Positions 23,005 to 36,634 of a DNA stretch of 64,000 nt are shown here, in pieces. The first letter of the stretch is position 1. Each line of letters starts with the position of its first letter. Below the pieces are notes generated by a model that saw nothing but the letters and a program-made list of their open reading frames with translations, was not told the DNA's origin and searched no databases. The translations under genes were made by a program, and so were the position numbers. Source of the stretch: Epiperipatus broadwayi. Taxonomy: Eukaryota > Onychophora > Udeonychophora > Euonychophora > Peripatidae. Location of the stretch: positions 62,001 to 126,000 of the forward strand of contig JAQFVV010012535.1 in NCBI GenBank assembly GCA_028023455.1. The letters run 5' to 3'.

Positions 23005-26000
23005 TTATGAACTTGTGGCTAAATTATTATTTTAACTTAAACAAAGGTATAGATCACCACAAGTGGAAGGGTGGGTCATTTTTTTTTATTATGAAACACG
23101 TGCATACCATGGCCAACACACATTGTTTTCATATAAGTAATTTATTCCAAGTTTTGGGTTTAAAGTGTAAGCAGGGGAGAATTTCAGACCATTCCTTTCC
23201 CATTTATGAAACTATTTAAAATTTATTTATACACTTGAATTTTAATTAATATCGTTTATGTGTGTGTTTATTCTCTTCTTTATTCTGTAAATATTTATAT
23301 AATCTTAGAGGGCTTAATAAATTATAACATCTAATTTTAAAGTATGGCGTTGTGCTATGTATTTGATAATGATATTATTGTTTGACCTTTTCTGTTAACG
23401 AAGCAACAAACCACCATCCCGAGATCATGAGTTGATTGAGCTAGTCAGGGATTAAACTTACTGGGATCGGGAATCATTCGTTAGGCATTCACTTTTCTAT
23501 TGATTTTATATATATAAAAAAGAAAATACAAGAGATTATAACTCTTTATTAATTACATGATCATATCCCTTGGGGAGGGGACCAATTTCTTTCTTAAGGT
23601 GGTGCGCAAAGATTGCAGTAAACGAACCTTTCAAAGGTATGATTATAGTAATGTATATTTTGAATGCCTTTGAATATTTCTTAATTGCTGCTCGATGTTA
23701 GAAAACGCATGTCATGCTCATGGCGTGTAGAGAAGCAGGCAGTGACCGTTACAGTATTACAATTCTGATACATTCTATAAATATAAATAATTTACACATG
23801 TTTTTTAATAATATTTTTTTTCTTTAATTAATCTACAAAAAAAAATATGTGACACATAAAAACATTTAATTTTGTGTAATGGATATTACTATGGTGGCTG
23901 CAGTAACAGAAAATATGTGAGAATAATACTGATCCTATTCAAGTAAACTTTTATGTCATCCTGAACTATTTCCAAAATTTATTTGTTTACCTTTTTTTAT
24001 ATATTTTAAGATTGACTACAACAGATTTAGGATTTTTAAGTTAGAATTAGCAATAAACAATATTATTTAAAAAGCTTTAGGTTGCCATGGTTATCAAGTT
24101 AAATTTATATTTTCAAAATCTCCCATTATCCATTTATGAAATGAAAAGAAAAACCAAACAAGATCAACAATCTTCTTTATTTTATTTTTTTTTAATACTT
24201 TGATGATTAATCTGAATACTCACAATATAAATTAGAAATATCAATTGCATTATATTATTTTTATTGTTCTATTAATATGTGAAAAGTTGTGGATTAACTT
24301 TGCTCAAATTAGTAAAATAAAACAATGTAATCTTGTTGAGAATTAAAATATATCAAAGAATATTTACATGAAATAATAATACACAAGTTATCAATAGCAG
24401 TTAAAAGTGATCTACAATATTGTTTATAAAAATATTACAATTGTCATATTTTACTTACTATTGGTATCTTATGCATTATTATTTCATGTAAATATTATTT
24501 AAATATTTGTCAATTACATTCATTTAATGTAACACGAGAAAAGCGTTGGGTAGAGCTTGTAAATATATATTTCTAAATGATATTTTACATTTCTTTTTAA
24601 TGTTGCAGTTACAAAATGTACAGTATATTTAAATGTATTAATCAGAATTTATTTTGGAACTTTACAACTTTGTTGCATTATTTAGTTTAATAATATTAAA
24701 TTATCCTTTCATTATTAGTCCCAAAATTAAGTTTGTTAAAATATGCATTTGAATGATAAAATATTACACACTTGTTTATTGGTATTGACATCTCTTATAT
24801 TAATTAATTATAATTTACATTTTATTTATGTTGGTATAGAAAAAACCCATTGCACAATGTTCTTTGTATTTTGTAATACAGTTGTGATCTTTTCTTTTTT
24901 TCATTCTTTTTACCAAAATATTTTTAAAATCATTTTGAAATCCAGTTTAGTAGTGTAAATAACCCTGATCATAATTTTATCCATTGTTGTAAATTCAACT
25001 GCTTGTGAAAGTGTCATTTGGATAAGTTTGTCCCTGGAGCTTCTTAATTAGTCATTCCCTAGTGCAGGACATTATGATGTTGAAATGCCTGTCAATAAGT
25101 AAAAGTGAATATCCAGCTTAAGTGAGCAGTCTATCCCATATGTGATAAACTTTGCCCTCACATGACATTGATGATGACAATGTTTGCTGAAAAAAATCAA
25201 TCCCATGACTAATCCTCGAAGTTTTCCAATCCTCCCAAGTGGTTTTTATTTGCAGTTGTCATTATGCACTTCCACATGTATAAAATTGCAGGAAAATATT
25301 ACATTAACTTTAAATGTAATATATAGGGTATATGAGCACAGACTTTCACATGACCCACCACTCACCACTCTTTCTCATATCACTGATACACTTGAATACA
25401 TATTTTATCCCCACACAAGTCTGTTGTATAAATAAATATATAAATTAGAAGACCATGTGTTGAATGTATGTTTTGCATTATCTAGATATAATTATTTTAT
25501 TTGCATTATCTAGATATAATTATTTTAATGTCATTTAGAAAAGTATTTGAATAATATCAAACTATATACACAGTATTTTTACTTTTCAGTAATTTGACAT
25601 TAACTTCCAAATATCAATGATTTTTAATCCTGTTTTCATTATATACATAATCATCAGATTTTTTATTCTAGCATTATCTTAATTATGTACTCTTTTTTGA
25701 TTATCTCTTCATCACTTTTATCTCAATGTGAGAATAATTATTCTGAGTTTCAAGTGTGAAATTATATCCCAATCTCTTGTTTACTGAAGACCATTTTTTG
25801 TATTTTTTCGTTAATTCTTTTACCTCTCAATTCTATATATAATCTCCTCTTACCCATTTGACATGCTGATTGTTGTGGCATGTTTGTCATCAAATTAGTG
25901 TATTTTTAAAACAGAAATTTACCTTTTTTAGTTTTTATGAGAATATGAAATGTCCCTATGATGTTTGAACTTGGAAAAAACTTGCAAACTCTTTTGTTTA

Positions 26001-27596
26001 GAGTACCAATAGTTATACAGAGCACAGACATGAATGATTAGAAAAAGAGAAAGATGGCAGTATTAGATATTCATATTTTGGAAGGGAATGGAAAAAAACA
26101 AAGATGTTCAACTGTTATAATTAATACATTGTTTGTTGAAGCATTTGTTACCAAGATTTTAATTTGTGCTTTTTCCAGTTTTTCCCCCTCAAATCTTACT
26201 TTTCATTTTCATTAAAACCTTATTATTTCTTTTTCCCAGATTGAAATAACATACACAGGCCATTAAAAATTAAATATATTATTAATTAATGAGACTTAAA
26301 ACTTAAAAAGTTTTGGTCACAAAAAAAAAATTAGTGTATAAGTGATTGAACTGATAACTTATTGTCTTAAGGTAAATTAAATTTTTATAGTACTAAATGT
26401 GCTTTTATAATTAGGTAGTCTGTCTGACATATATAATATAATAATTAGCCTACATTTTATTATTTATCAGATAAATTATCTTTTCATCCATCATCAATCT
26501 GCTGCAGGATAAAGATTTCTTCAAGTTTAAACTAGTTTCTCTGACTAGTCTCTTTTCTTTGCGTAACTCCAGCAAATTTTTTTATTTTATTTATCTTATC
26601 TCACATTTGACCTTTTTTAGGTCTTTTAGAATCTCTTGGAAGACTTCAACTGTCCATTTATTATCATCTCATCTAGCAATATTTCCAGCCTTGCTCCATT
26701 TCAGTCTTTATTTTTTCAATGATGTCAGTCATACCTGTTTAGTCTTTTATCCAAATATTTTATTTTTCATTTCTTGTTACTTCTAAAAATCTCTTCCTAC
26801 TTCATTGATTAGTCTGAAATCTTTACATTGTTTTTCTGTTAAGCTTCTAAATTTCAGATATATAAGACACATTTGTTAAAAACTTTTTTCAAATACATAG
26901 GCATGTTTTTTTTTTTTAATATTAAGTTATTTCTTATGGAAAACATTTTAGAAATCAATTTAGATTAATTTTGTCCATTATATATCCATCTCTTAATAAT
27001 CTGAACAAAGTATTTGTAGTTGTTAGTTTCTGTCATCATTATCAGTCTTTATTTTCTTCTGATTAATTCATTGAATATTACATTATGTTTATAGCATTTA
27101 TTTTTAGTCTTACTTTCTTTCATTTAATAAGTTGCAACATTTCTTTAAGCCCTGAAGCATTTTTTTTTTCAAAAACAACCACATTATATGAAATAATCTA
27201 AATTAATTCTATAATCTACATTTATTTTTACTTGTTGAACTTTCTATTTTAAATCATCAAATACTTTCTATAAAATTGTTGTAAAAAGTTTTGGATATAT
27301 AGAATCATCCTCTCATATACTTATCAGTATTAATCTTTTTAATATTTGCTATGCCCTGAGGGTATCCCTTTGATATTAATTGAGAAAGCATCCATAATTA
27401 TAAATAAACTTAATATAAGTTTACTATTAAAAAGAATTTAGTTTTTATAGGGGGTTATTAAACAATTAAAGGTTACATACTATTAGTTATAAATAACTGA
27501 TTATATACAATTTGGTTATATACAAAAAACAGTTACACTAGTCATTTCATGGCAGTTACATAAAATTGAGTTGTAAGATTTCATAGTATTTTTAAC
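23005..27596. other. Noncoding sequence
   Basis: Long AT-rich interval with no supported gene. A GC-richer patch at 23,400-23,760 shows no open frame or RNA fold. A 28-bp unit (ttgcattatctagatataattatttta) is duplicated in tandem at 25,473-25,528. Short frames such as 26,559-26,786 are T-rich on one strand and read like composition artefacts. Confidence 0.4.
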
Positions 27597-28985
27597 ATCA
27601 TTATTATTATGATGATGATGATGATGGTGATGATTCAAAAGGCACTTTATTAACTCAAGAAATTTTTTACATTGAAGTTACATTTTGTAAATTCTTAGTT
27701 TTTTTTACATGGCAGTGTCTAGATTTTTGATACAGTTTCATATAAGAAAACTCTCAATACTGAAAGATGTTACATTAATTACAACCATGTTTGCATGTTC
27801 ATTTACATATTGATCAATTAGTTTCAATGACAAAAGTTTAATATATTGAACTATGTTTGTGGGCTCAAATCCTAGTCCAAATTTTGTTTTATTGTTTTTA
27901 TGATTTTGATATTCTTGTTGTCCTATCAATTCATTGTTACCTGATTTAAATTCGTATGATTGCTATAGATGTTTATCCAACAATTATCTATAGATTTAAA
28001 ACACATGCTGTTTATTTATTTGAACCACTTAATGTCTATAAAGCCTGTCTACTGTTTGAACTACCCATATTGTTGGGTATGGTGCCATTTTCTTTGCATA
28101 GTTTGCAGATATATATATACATTTGTGGTTGAGGAATTTAATAATATTTTCCTCATGAAGTGGATAAATCTGAGTTTCCTTGCCTGGTTTTTTTAATGAT
28201 GGGCTGAAATCTTTTATTCCAGTCATCTTGATTTATGATTTCACTAGTATTGCTCAAAGTATATGTGTTCGTATCTACATCTTGATTGACTATTTGTAGT
28301 TGTTCTTGTGCATCCTCATAATCTAACTCAACGTCTTCATCAAGAGCATCATTTGATTGGCACACTTGTTTGTCATTGTGTGAGTTAAGATTTTTGGTTT
28401 TGACCTTTTTGGAATATATATCTTTTTTTGGTGGGCTTCTTGTTCTTCTTTTTGGGCTGTTTCTTCTTGTATTGTTTGGGGCAAACCTGTTTGTATTTTT
28501 TGTATTAGGTTGGTTAAGGTTTCATTTTTTATTTCTGCTGATTGGTTTTGATTATGTTTGATATTGTCATTATTAGGGCTTTTTGTTTCCTTGTCTTCTT
28601 TATCATCACCAAGTTTATTAGTAATTTCGTCTGGCTGATGACTTTTTATTTTTTTAATGTGTGAGTCGGGAAGTTGTTCTGTAATTGTTATATCTTTGCC
28701 TATATTCTTTTGTGGGTGATGATTTGTTGTTTTCTGGTTGTAAGTTTCGCCATGTTGAGAGGCTTTCATTATCTGCTCTGTGCTTTTTGTTGTTTCCCAG
28801 TGTTTTGTATTTGTGTGATTCTCAATGTTTTTTCTTTCATCACAGTTTATTTTTAGGTGCTCATGTTTTCTACATGAAAAACATTGGGGCTTTTTTCCTT
28901 TTATATATATATTCTAACCGTGCCTTTGTGCATCCTCACTTCAGAATAGTATATGATATAAAATAAAACGGGTTCTAGCTCAGTT
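27597..28985 (-). mobile_element. ORF1-only LINE derivative with triplet-repeat tail
   Basis: On the minus strand a decayed ORF1 with a CCHC knuckle runs straight into about 500 bases of 3' sequence ending TTAATAAAGTGCCTTTTGAA and then a (CAT/TAA)n tail at 27,597-27,633. This is the same kind of 3' end as in the other LINEs here. No trace of ORF2 lies between ORF1 and the tail. It is therefore either an internally deleted LINE or an ORF1-only subfamily comparable to mammalian HAL1. Its 5' end is truncated around 28,985 upstream of the knuckle, and no TSD could be recognised. Confidence 0.7.
28153..28900 (-). pseudogene. Decayed LINE ORF1 C-terminal half with CCHC knuckle
   Basis: The knuckle CFSCRKHEHLKINC (C-x2-C-x4-H-x4-C, all four ligands present) lies at 28,842-28,883. 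It follows a KKPQ lead-in, as KPQ or PPQ precedes it in LINE 1 and LINE 2. The frame then runs through an Asn/Gln/Lys-rich, very polar region (28,769-28,323), shifts, and continues in an acidic stretch (28,365-28,153). A stop and a frameshift just upstream of the knuckle, and loss of the conserved central domain, show it is non-functional. The low-complexity polar C-terminus matches the style of the other ORF1 copies. Confidence 0.75.
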
Positions 28986-31900
28986 AATAATTAATAAATA
29001 AATTATTCAACATTAATTTTAAAATATTCACAAACTAGACTTGAAGTGAAAATACAGGTGACAAGATAGATTACATTGAGCCAATATCCTACAGGATACT
29101 ACCTCAATGGCATAAAAACACTATCCCCTCTTATTACTATTTCAAATAACAAACTCATAGTATTCTTACGACTTTAATAACTTCTACTCACTAAGATTAA
29201 GCGAATAATTACATCTTAATCTTCTACTTATAATAATTTAGCTTCATAAAATCTTAGGTTCATAAATTTATTCTAAGTTAATTTAAAATTACAGTAGTAA
29301 AATATGAAAAGGGATTTTATGCCACAATCTACTACACTGAAACTAATAATAATAAATAATAATAATAATAATATTCTTCATTGTATAACTAATTCTGTAT
29401 ATCTTTTCTTTTCATTGTATTTTTATTACCATAATAAAATAATCAAATAATATAATATAATCTTTTATCTTCATGTAATAATATAATAAATACGTAGCAT
29501 TTGATAATGTGACAAATAAAAGTGCGTGGCAACTGATAGCATATAATTCAATATACTATTATGATGACTACTTTATGACCAATAAAATAATGTAAAATTA
29601 TGATTATTTAATTAAAAGAATACCAATAAAATATTTAAATTCTAAAAATAATTCACTATTTATCTTTTGTGCAAAATTATATGTTTGTTTCAATTATTAT
29701 GAATATATCGTGATTTCATGCAGTGAAGTGGAGAAATAAACAATTCAGACACAAAAATTTTTGAAAAAACAAATTTTAACAAAGTTTATTAATAACAACA
29801 AAATAAAATAAACAATTTATGTACACTATTTACAGTGGATATCCTTATTTTATACTTTACATTTTTATCTATTGGGTTATAAAAAATAATTTATATTTAG
29901 TTATGTCTTTATTTAGACTTAAGACAAAATAAAATGTTACCATTTGGTTTCTCGTTATGGTTAACTTATTACAAATATATTTACTTATTTTATTAGCAAA
30001 ATATTTCATCCTTAATATTATTAAACTATATTTTTCTTTAAACACATTCGTAGGAAAAACATTCTACCAAAAACAAAATTAACATTATAATTAGTATGGA
30101 TTTCTTAAAATATTAAAAACAAATTTCGTCTTGCAATGTCAAAGATGTTACATAAAATATTTATCCAAAAATTCATTACTAGATTTTAGTAGATATCATT
30201 TATCGCACGATGTTTACTAAATACATATACTTATTTAGCATTACTTTAGTATGATAGAAGTGTAATCATCGATATATTCCTGTTATTCAATAAATAAAAT
30301 TATATTATGCCTATTCTTTATAATATTTACTTTGTACTATTGTATTTTAAAAATATGCCATACTTATTTTTTTTTAAAAATAATAATAATAAAGCATTCA
30401 AAACTTATTAACATTTTAAAGAAAACATTTTTGTTTTAGATACCCCATTCTAAAAATTTATATTTCATTTCCGAAATAAATTCAAACATATTCTATGATT
30501 CTTTCCTTTCCTTTAGGATTCATTGTACCTTCAATTTCAAGTTATAAAATTCTATTCCTTTTAAGCAAATAAACCAATCTTATACAAAACGATAGCATAA
30601 CCTAAGCTCTAAATTATTTACCATTTCTTTTCAAAAATATCTTACTGAACGATGCAGTTACATGAAATAAAGATAGAGAAATAGATGCATAGGACTAAGG
30701 AAGAAAGATAGAATAGCACTCATAACATATCTCAAAAATTATGGCACAGTGCATTAACAAGAAATAGAGGTATGACATTTACCTGTCTAATATCCTCTAG
30801 TACATAAATGATGTTAAAGCTATTCCTTCAGCTTTATTATAACATCAAATATTTAAAGAAATATAAAACACTGTCCAAATAAAATGTGTACCAGTCATAG
30901 AGCTTTGTTAACTATGCTGATATCTACACAAAGATTATAAGTATTATTCACATCCCTTATAACATCCTATTTTTTAAAAAAAAAACATCACCTTGGTTTC
31001 CTGTTCACTAAGTACTTCCAAGCCACTATCTCACTATTATTTCTTGAGATTTTCCACATCTTACATTGATAAATAACTATTTGCATTTACAAAACAATAA
31101 ATAAAATTCACTGATAATCTAAAACAATCTCACTGTTCTACAAGAAAAGTTTGCTTATTTCATTATTCTGTATGTTTAATCACATACAATCTAATCAGAT
31201 AACATTTGATTATCCAATAACATGAAAAGTTTTAAAAGAATCACACAAATATCTGTTACTATGCTGGATTATATCACTAATATAAAAATCATTGTATGCA
31301 TATTTTCAAATCAATCCTATCTCATAATGTTTTTAAAATGTTGTATGAAAAATGCATTTATATTTATAATTAAAAACATTTATACTCCATTCACACTATT
31401 CATAAATAATCTAAAAGAAAACAAAGAATATTCATTATCAATACCAAATAACCTTTATCTGGTCATCATTTTAGTAGGCTTCCTTCATCCACTGGATATA
31501 GAAAACATTGCATACATAAAGAAAATATACATCCATAAACTTTATCTAAAAAATATTCTTATCTAAATTATTAGATTATTGTATTATAAAATTATATGTT
31601 ATTAACAAATTAATGTTTTATGTTTTCCTAATCTTATAAAAAATAAAAAAAATTTACATTTAAGCTAAGTTAATAAAAAAGAAATCAAAAACTATAATTA
31701 CGTATCACTTGACAATAGTTCATGATAAGTCCAAAATGTTTATTATTTTCTCTAGAGTTTTTTTAAAATGTTCTCCAATAATTATTAATCCATTTTAGTA
31801 AAGTTTATAGAAAATAATCCCGGGTTTTTACTGTTCAGAATGATAATTATTAAACTGTAATATTAAAGAATTATTCCCACAAAGTTTATTCAATATTCTC

Positions 31901-33819
31901 TGCCAATATTCTCTGCGGCATATCTGATGCATCCTCCATCTAATTTAACTTTAGTTATCCAATAAACCTTTAAGTACTATTTGTATTTTCATGGATCCAT
32001 CTTTTTATTTAACTATATGTTCACTTTTTTATATATAGGTTTCCATTCTTAATAAAGTGCTTTAAAACAAATACTTCTAATGATGCGTTTTTAATATTTC
32101 TGAGACTAGAAGTTTTATATATCACAACGCTTTTAATAAAATTTTCTGTAATTTTTTCCTTTAATTCTTTCAAGATATATATATATATATTTTCAGAAAA
32201 ATGTTTCCTTCAAAAAGGACTAAACATTTTATTTTTTTCATTATGATATTCTATAATAATTCATAAGATATAAGTATCTTATTCTTTTTTTAAAACTCCT
32301 GGATAAGCTTATAAATAATGCGTCACAAATTTTTTTAGACGGCAAATAGCTTTCCATTGCATCAATATAATGTCCGGGTTTTTATGTACTAAAACAGTTC
32401 TTCAGTTAAGCATTAATGAAGCTGTATCAACAAATATTCCAAACATTTTTACATTATTAGAATTTATATACATTTTATTTCGTAGTATATCCATCTTTCA
32501 TTGTGGAGTTCTAGGTTAAACTTAGAATAAAATAATCCTGGCAAGTAAACTGTTAAAAATTAGAAAATCATTTTCACGAAGTTTCTAAAATATATTATAT
32601 TTTAAACTCTCTTTTGCAAAATACTTTTTTTTAAATATCAATTAGTTTTTGCAAATAAAACTATAAGAAAGTACTACAAATTGTCTAAAATAAAAATTTA
32701 AAAATACTATCTCTTTGATAGCTACTAATATACCTTTCTCTGATTTCAATCCATTACTAATCTCCCCAGATAAATCAGTTACAATGATATTTATATCTTG
32801 CAAGAATACCTTATCCTATTGGTTAATTATTACTTTTAGCTTGACAACAAATTTACATATTTTCAGTTTTACAGAATTAAATTTCCAAAATAAAATTATG
32901 ACGTAATAAAACTTAAAAATATTATTTAAAATATTACTTTCAGATTGATTATTACTTTGATAAATTACTTAAAAATATTTTAAAATTAACTTTTAAAATA
33001 ATATTTAATGAATTTATTCCACTTTTAATATTTAATTTATTTATTTTTATTTAAACAAAAATATTAACTTTTTTATTAACTGTACTCGTCTTTATTGCAT
33101 TGTTTAAACATGTTATAATGACAGTTAACTTAATATTTGCTTTTATGATAGATAGTAATTATATTCAGTTCTATAATACAACTTTTAAATATTTCAAACT
33201 TTGTTAATCTAAATTCAAACAAGCATGTGTGTGAAAGCATGTAGTATACAAGTCACATGATTAATAAAATTTAAGACAGACGATTTTCAATCTATTTCTC
33301 TGTCTGGTATTATAAAATTGCTACACTTATTATATTAAATAATATAATTATAAAATTTTGGAAGAACAATTTTAGAAAATATAGAACTAAATACAATTTT
33401 CACTATCATAAAGCTAATTTTTTAAAATATACGTTTTTTTAAAAAAATTATCATTACTAAATATGATTTTATAAATTTAAATACAACATTTACTTCTATA
33501 AGTTTTAAAACTATTAAAATTTAACATTTAAATATACTTTTAAATATTCATAGCTGAGTTATTTAATATGGCCAGCTTTTGCAACCATATGCAACAATAT
33601 TTAAAGCCCTACATAACTATTTTTAAATGATTCGCTATAATTTTATATACCACGTATTTTCTTTAGCTTCAAACTATACTTTATAACATAATTAACAGAA
33701 TATAATTAACATATTAAAAGAATATATTCTAAAATTTAAAATTTTTAGTAATTTACTGTGATTGACTATTTATGACCTATAGAAAAGGGCACTATATATA
33801 TTGTAACAGGAGAAAGATC
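28986..33819. other. Noncoding sequence
   Basis: Nearly five kilobases of very AT-rich DNA with no supported gene. The longest frame (31,222-31,566, plus, 114 codons) is Ile/Asn/Lys/Phe-rich with no recognisable domain and is probably chance. The interval 29,730-29,830 has closely spaced AATAAA-type signals on the minus strand (near an aacaaagtttattaataac motif), as seen at LTR poly(A) sites, but no element ends are visible. Confidence 0.4.
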
Positions 33820-33915
33820 TTTGAGATTCGCATATACTGACCCCGGGGGCGCCACTAGTCCGAAAATAGGAACTAGACATTTATTTTAGGGTGGACAGGA
33901 TATGCGAATCAAAAG
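33820..33915. repeat. GC-rich inverted repeat (hairpin)
   Basis: GATTCGCATAT (33,825-33,835) and ATATGCGAATC (33,900-33,910) are perfect 11-bp inverted repeats. The match extends imperfectly outward (ctttga/caaaag). The 64-bp loop contains CCCCGGGGGCGCC, the most GC-rich short run in the window. TGTAACAGG lies just upstream at 33,802. It may be an element end or a foldback structure; no partner was found. Confidence 0.7.
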
Positions 33916-34160
33916 GCACCAAACTACACTCAGAGAGGAACAAGATATCTTAAATATTATTTAGACAATTGAGAAATCAAAGCACAAAGACAAACGTCAG
34001 CCAAATAAATTTAAACAATTTATTAATTTTATAAGTTGGACTATATAGTAAAGACATCTATCCACGAATATAAAAGTGACTTATGTTAACATATGCATAT
34101 TTACCAGAGAGTGCACAAGAGTATGCCAAACATGAAGGCATTAAACATTTTGGCAGCAAA

Positions 34161-34237
34161 ATTCTCTCACTTAAAATATAAGAAATGGTTAGGATAATAT
34201 TCTCTCACTTAAAATATAAGAAATGGTTAGGATAATA
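34161..34237. repeat. Perfect tandem duplication, 38-bp unit
   Basis: ATTCTCTCACTTAAAATATA and the 18 bases that follow occur twice in a row (34,161 and 34,199) without a mismatch, so the duplication is recent. Confidence 0.9.
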
Positions 34238-35750
34238 TCTTCTTGCTAGCCAGTTGTAAAATTACAAAACAAACAACAACTTTAGCTTCCTGAATCAGGG
34301 ATAATAAAACAGTTACTGTCCCGCCGGAAATCAATGTAACTAATGCAAACGTCCGAGCAGTAATATTCTAAATACTGTCGTTAAAACGCCGCAGGACTGC
34401 TGCACGTAATACTACATTCAAAGTAAATGTGGTTGATCTCACTTACAAGACAGCAAAAGATATTTGATTACGATCTTACGTAATCCAGAAAGAAATGACT
34501 ACTTTCAGACAACCCGAAGAAATAACTTAACAAATAGCCAGCAAAAAGATTTTGTTGTTTGCACAAACAGCGCAAACGAAACGTGTTTAAAGATTTTTTA
34601 TTGTACAACTAAGGACAGGTGAATAAATAAAGACTACGAAAACTGCCAATGCGTTTTGTAATAGTTAACGAAATAATCAGGTAAATATTAAACATATAAA
34701 ATACAACCACCTTATGCACCCCCTGATAAACGAAAATTGCAAACAAACTTGGAATCTTAAAACTAAGATTCCAAGACACACTTTAAATACTAGAAAAGAG
34801 TACATACAGATAATAAATAATTAAAAAAAAACAATTAATACCATTTTAAAATATATTTATCATTAGATTGAGCGGAGATTTAATTAAGCGCAATTTATTT
34901 ACCCTGGCTAGAATAGGAAAAAGTTTAGCTTACGGTAAGACAGAGTCCTAGTGATTTAGTGACGAGTGCACACTTTTGATAATAGTTCATCTTTCAGGTC
35001 CTTTGACAGTGGCAAGGTAGAGGCAGTGTTTATTTTAGAGGTTCATGGCATGACTGAAGAAGAGCTGGTAGTCGTGGGTCCGTCCTTTGTTTTAAATTAG
35101 CCAGACATTCTAATGATGGCAAAACTCACAGCGGTGGATTTTGACATCTTGCACAGCAATGAAGTTTGTCAATAATTATTTAAGTTTTTAGTAGGAATTA
35201 AATGTCCGAACAGCTACCCACAATGGTATCTCTTTGCCTGCCATAATCCAAGTGTGTATCTAATAATGAATCTCTTTTCTCTCCAAAAATTGGCGGGCTA
35301 TCCTTGCCTTGCTACATTTCCTGCGCAAAACTTTCATTAGTGTCCATTCTATATTCCAGGCAGGGCAAATATTAATTTCCCACTCAATCTAATTTAAGAC
35401 TTCCAACCAGGGATAATTGAAACAAAAATGACAAATACAAAACTAAATCTCCGCTTTTTTTTTTTAAGAATTAACTTTAAAAATATGACTAAAATAAAAG
35501 CAACCAGAATATATAATTAGCAAGCTTGTCTGTTTTTAATCAAATTGATTAAAACAGGCGGTGAAAGTAAACTATTTTAAAATCAATTTTATAAACATTA
35601 AATGATCTACTTTAAATATAAATGTGCATGTGTTTTAAATAATAATAAAAATTTTAGCATTAGACATTTAATGAAAGTTGTTCTTCCTTTATTAATTTTA
35701 GTAATAAAACCATTGAATCGGAAATCAATCCGGCTCAATATATATATACA
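34238..35750. other. Noncoding sequence, moderately GC-richer
   Basis: No open frame of note. The segments 34,300-34,480 and 34,900-35,400 are less AT-rich than the surroundings and could be decayed element or exon DNA, but no motif supports either. Confidence 0.35.
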
Positions 35751-36623
35751 TTAATACAAGCAATAGCAGGTTTTTATGTATATAAAACTTGTTTTGTTTT
35801 TCATAAATGTACCTTTAAAGTTTTCTTGCAATGGTATAGATTGCAGAAGCTTTGATTATGTGGAGAAACAACTGTTATCAGACCCACATAGCTATCTAGT
35901 TTGATAGGCTGAGTTTGAAGACATTTAGGTGTTTAAAAAATTCATGCTTGCAAACTGATAGAAACGTTTTGCATAAACGCTTGGAGTTAATATTTAGGTT
36001 TAGTTTCTAACTCCTATCCCTTCACTGATAGAGCAAATCAGCTTGAAATCAGCTGATCTGAGGGTGGAGCAAAATGAAAGAGACAGTGAATATTGACTCT
36101 GACGTTTATGTAAACAAATACGCTTGTTTGGAGGTCTTGGTAAAGCTCCATCTATTGATCATTAATACAAGCGATAGCAGGTTTTTACATATATAAAACT
36201 TGTTTTGTTTTTCATAAATGTACCTTTAAAGTTTTCTTGCAATGATATAGATTGCAGAAGCTTTGATTATGTGGAGAACCTAACTGTTATCAGACCCACA
36301 TAGCTATCTAGTTTGATAGGCTGAGTTTGAAGACATTTAGGTGTCTAAAAAATTCATGCTTGCAAACTGATAGAAACATTTTGCATAAACGCTTGGAGTT
36401 AATATTTAGGTTTAGTTTCTAACTCCTATCCCTTCACTGATGAGAACAAATCAGCTTGAAATCAGCTGATCGTGGAGCAAAATGAAAGAGAGAGTGAATA
36501 TTGACTCTGACGTTTATGTAAACAAATACGCTTGTTTGGAGGTCTTGGTAAAGCTCCATCTATTGATCATTAATACAAGTGATAGCAGGTTTTTACGTAT
36601 ATAAAACTTGTTTTGTTTTTCAT
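35751..36623. repeat. Tandem repeat, about 411-bp unit, 2.1 copies
   Basis: TTAATACAAG followed by a (c/t)gatagcaggtttttA motif occurs at 35,751, 36,162 and 36,570. The first two units are nearly identical along their full length (for example gttatcagacccacatagct and cattcatgc-like blocks). The third stops after about 54 bases and runs directly into a truncated LINE ORF1 at about 36,635. No open frame spans the unit. High identity suggests recent expansion. Confidence 0.9.
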
Positions 36624-36634
36624 ATATATATAAT

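Noticed and set aside
31222-31566. 114-codon plus-strand frame
   Set aside because: Ile/Asn/Lys/Phe-rich, in very AT-rich DNA, no domain and no composition change at its ends; most likely a chance frame.
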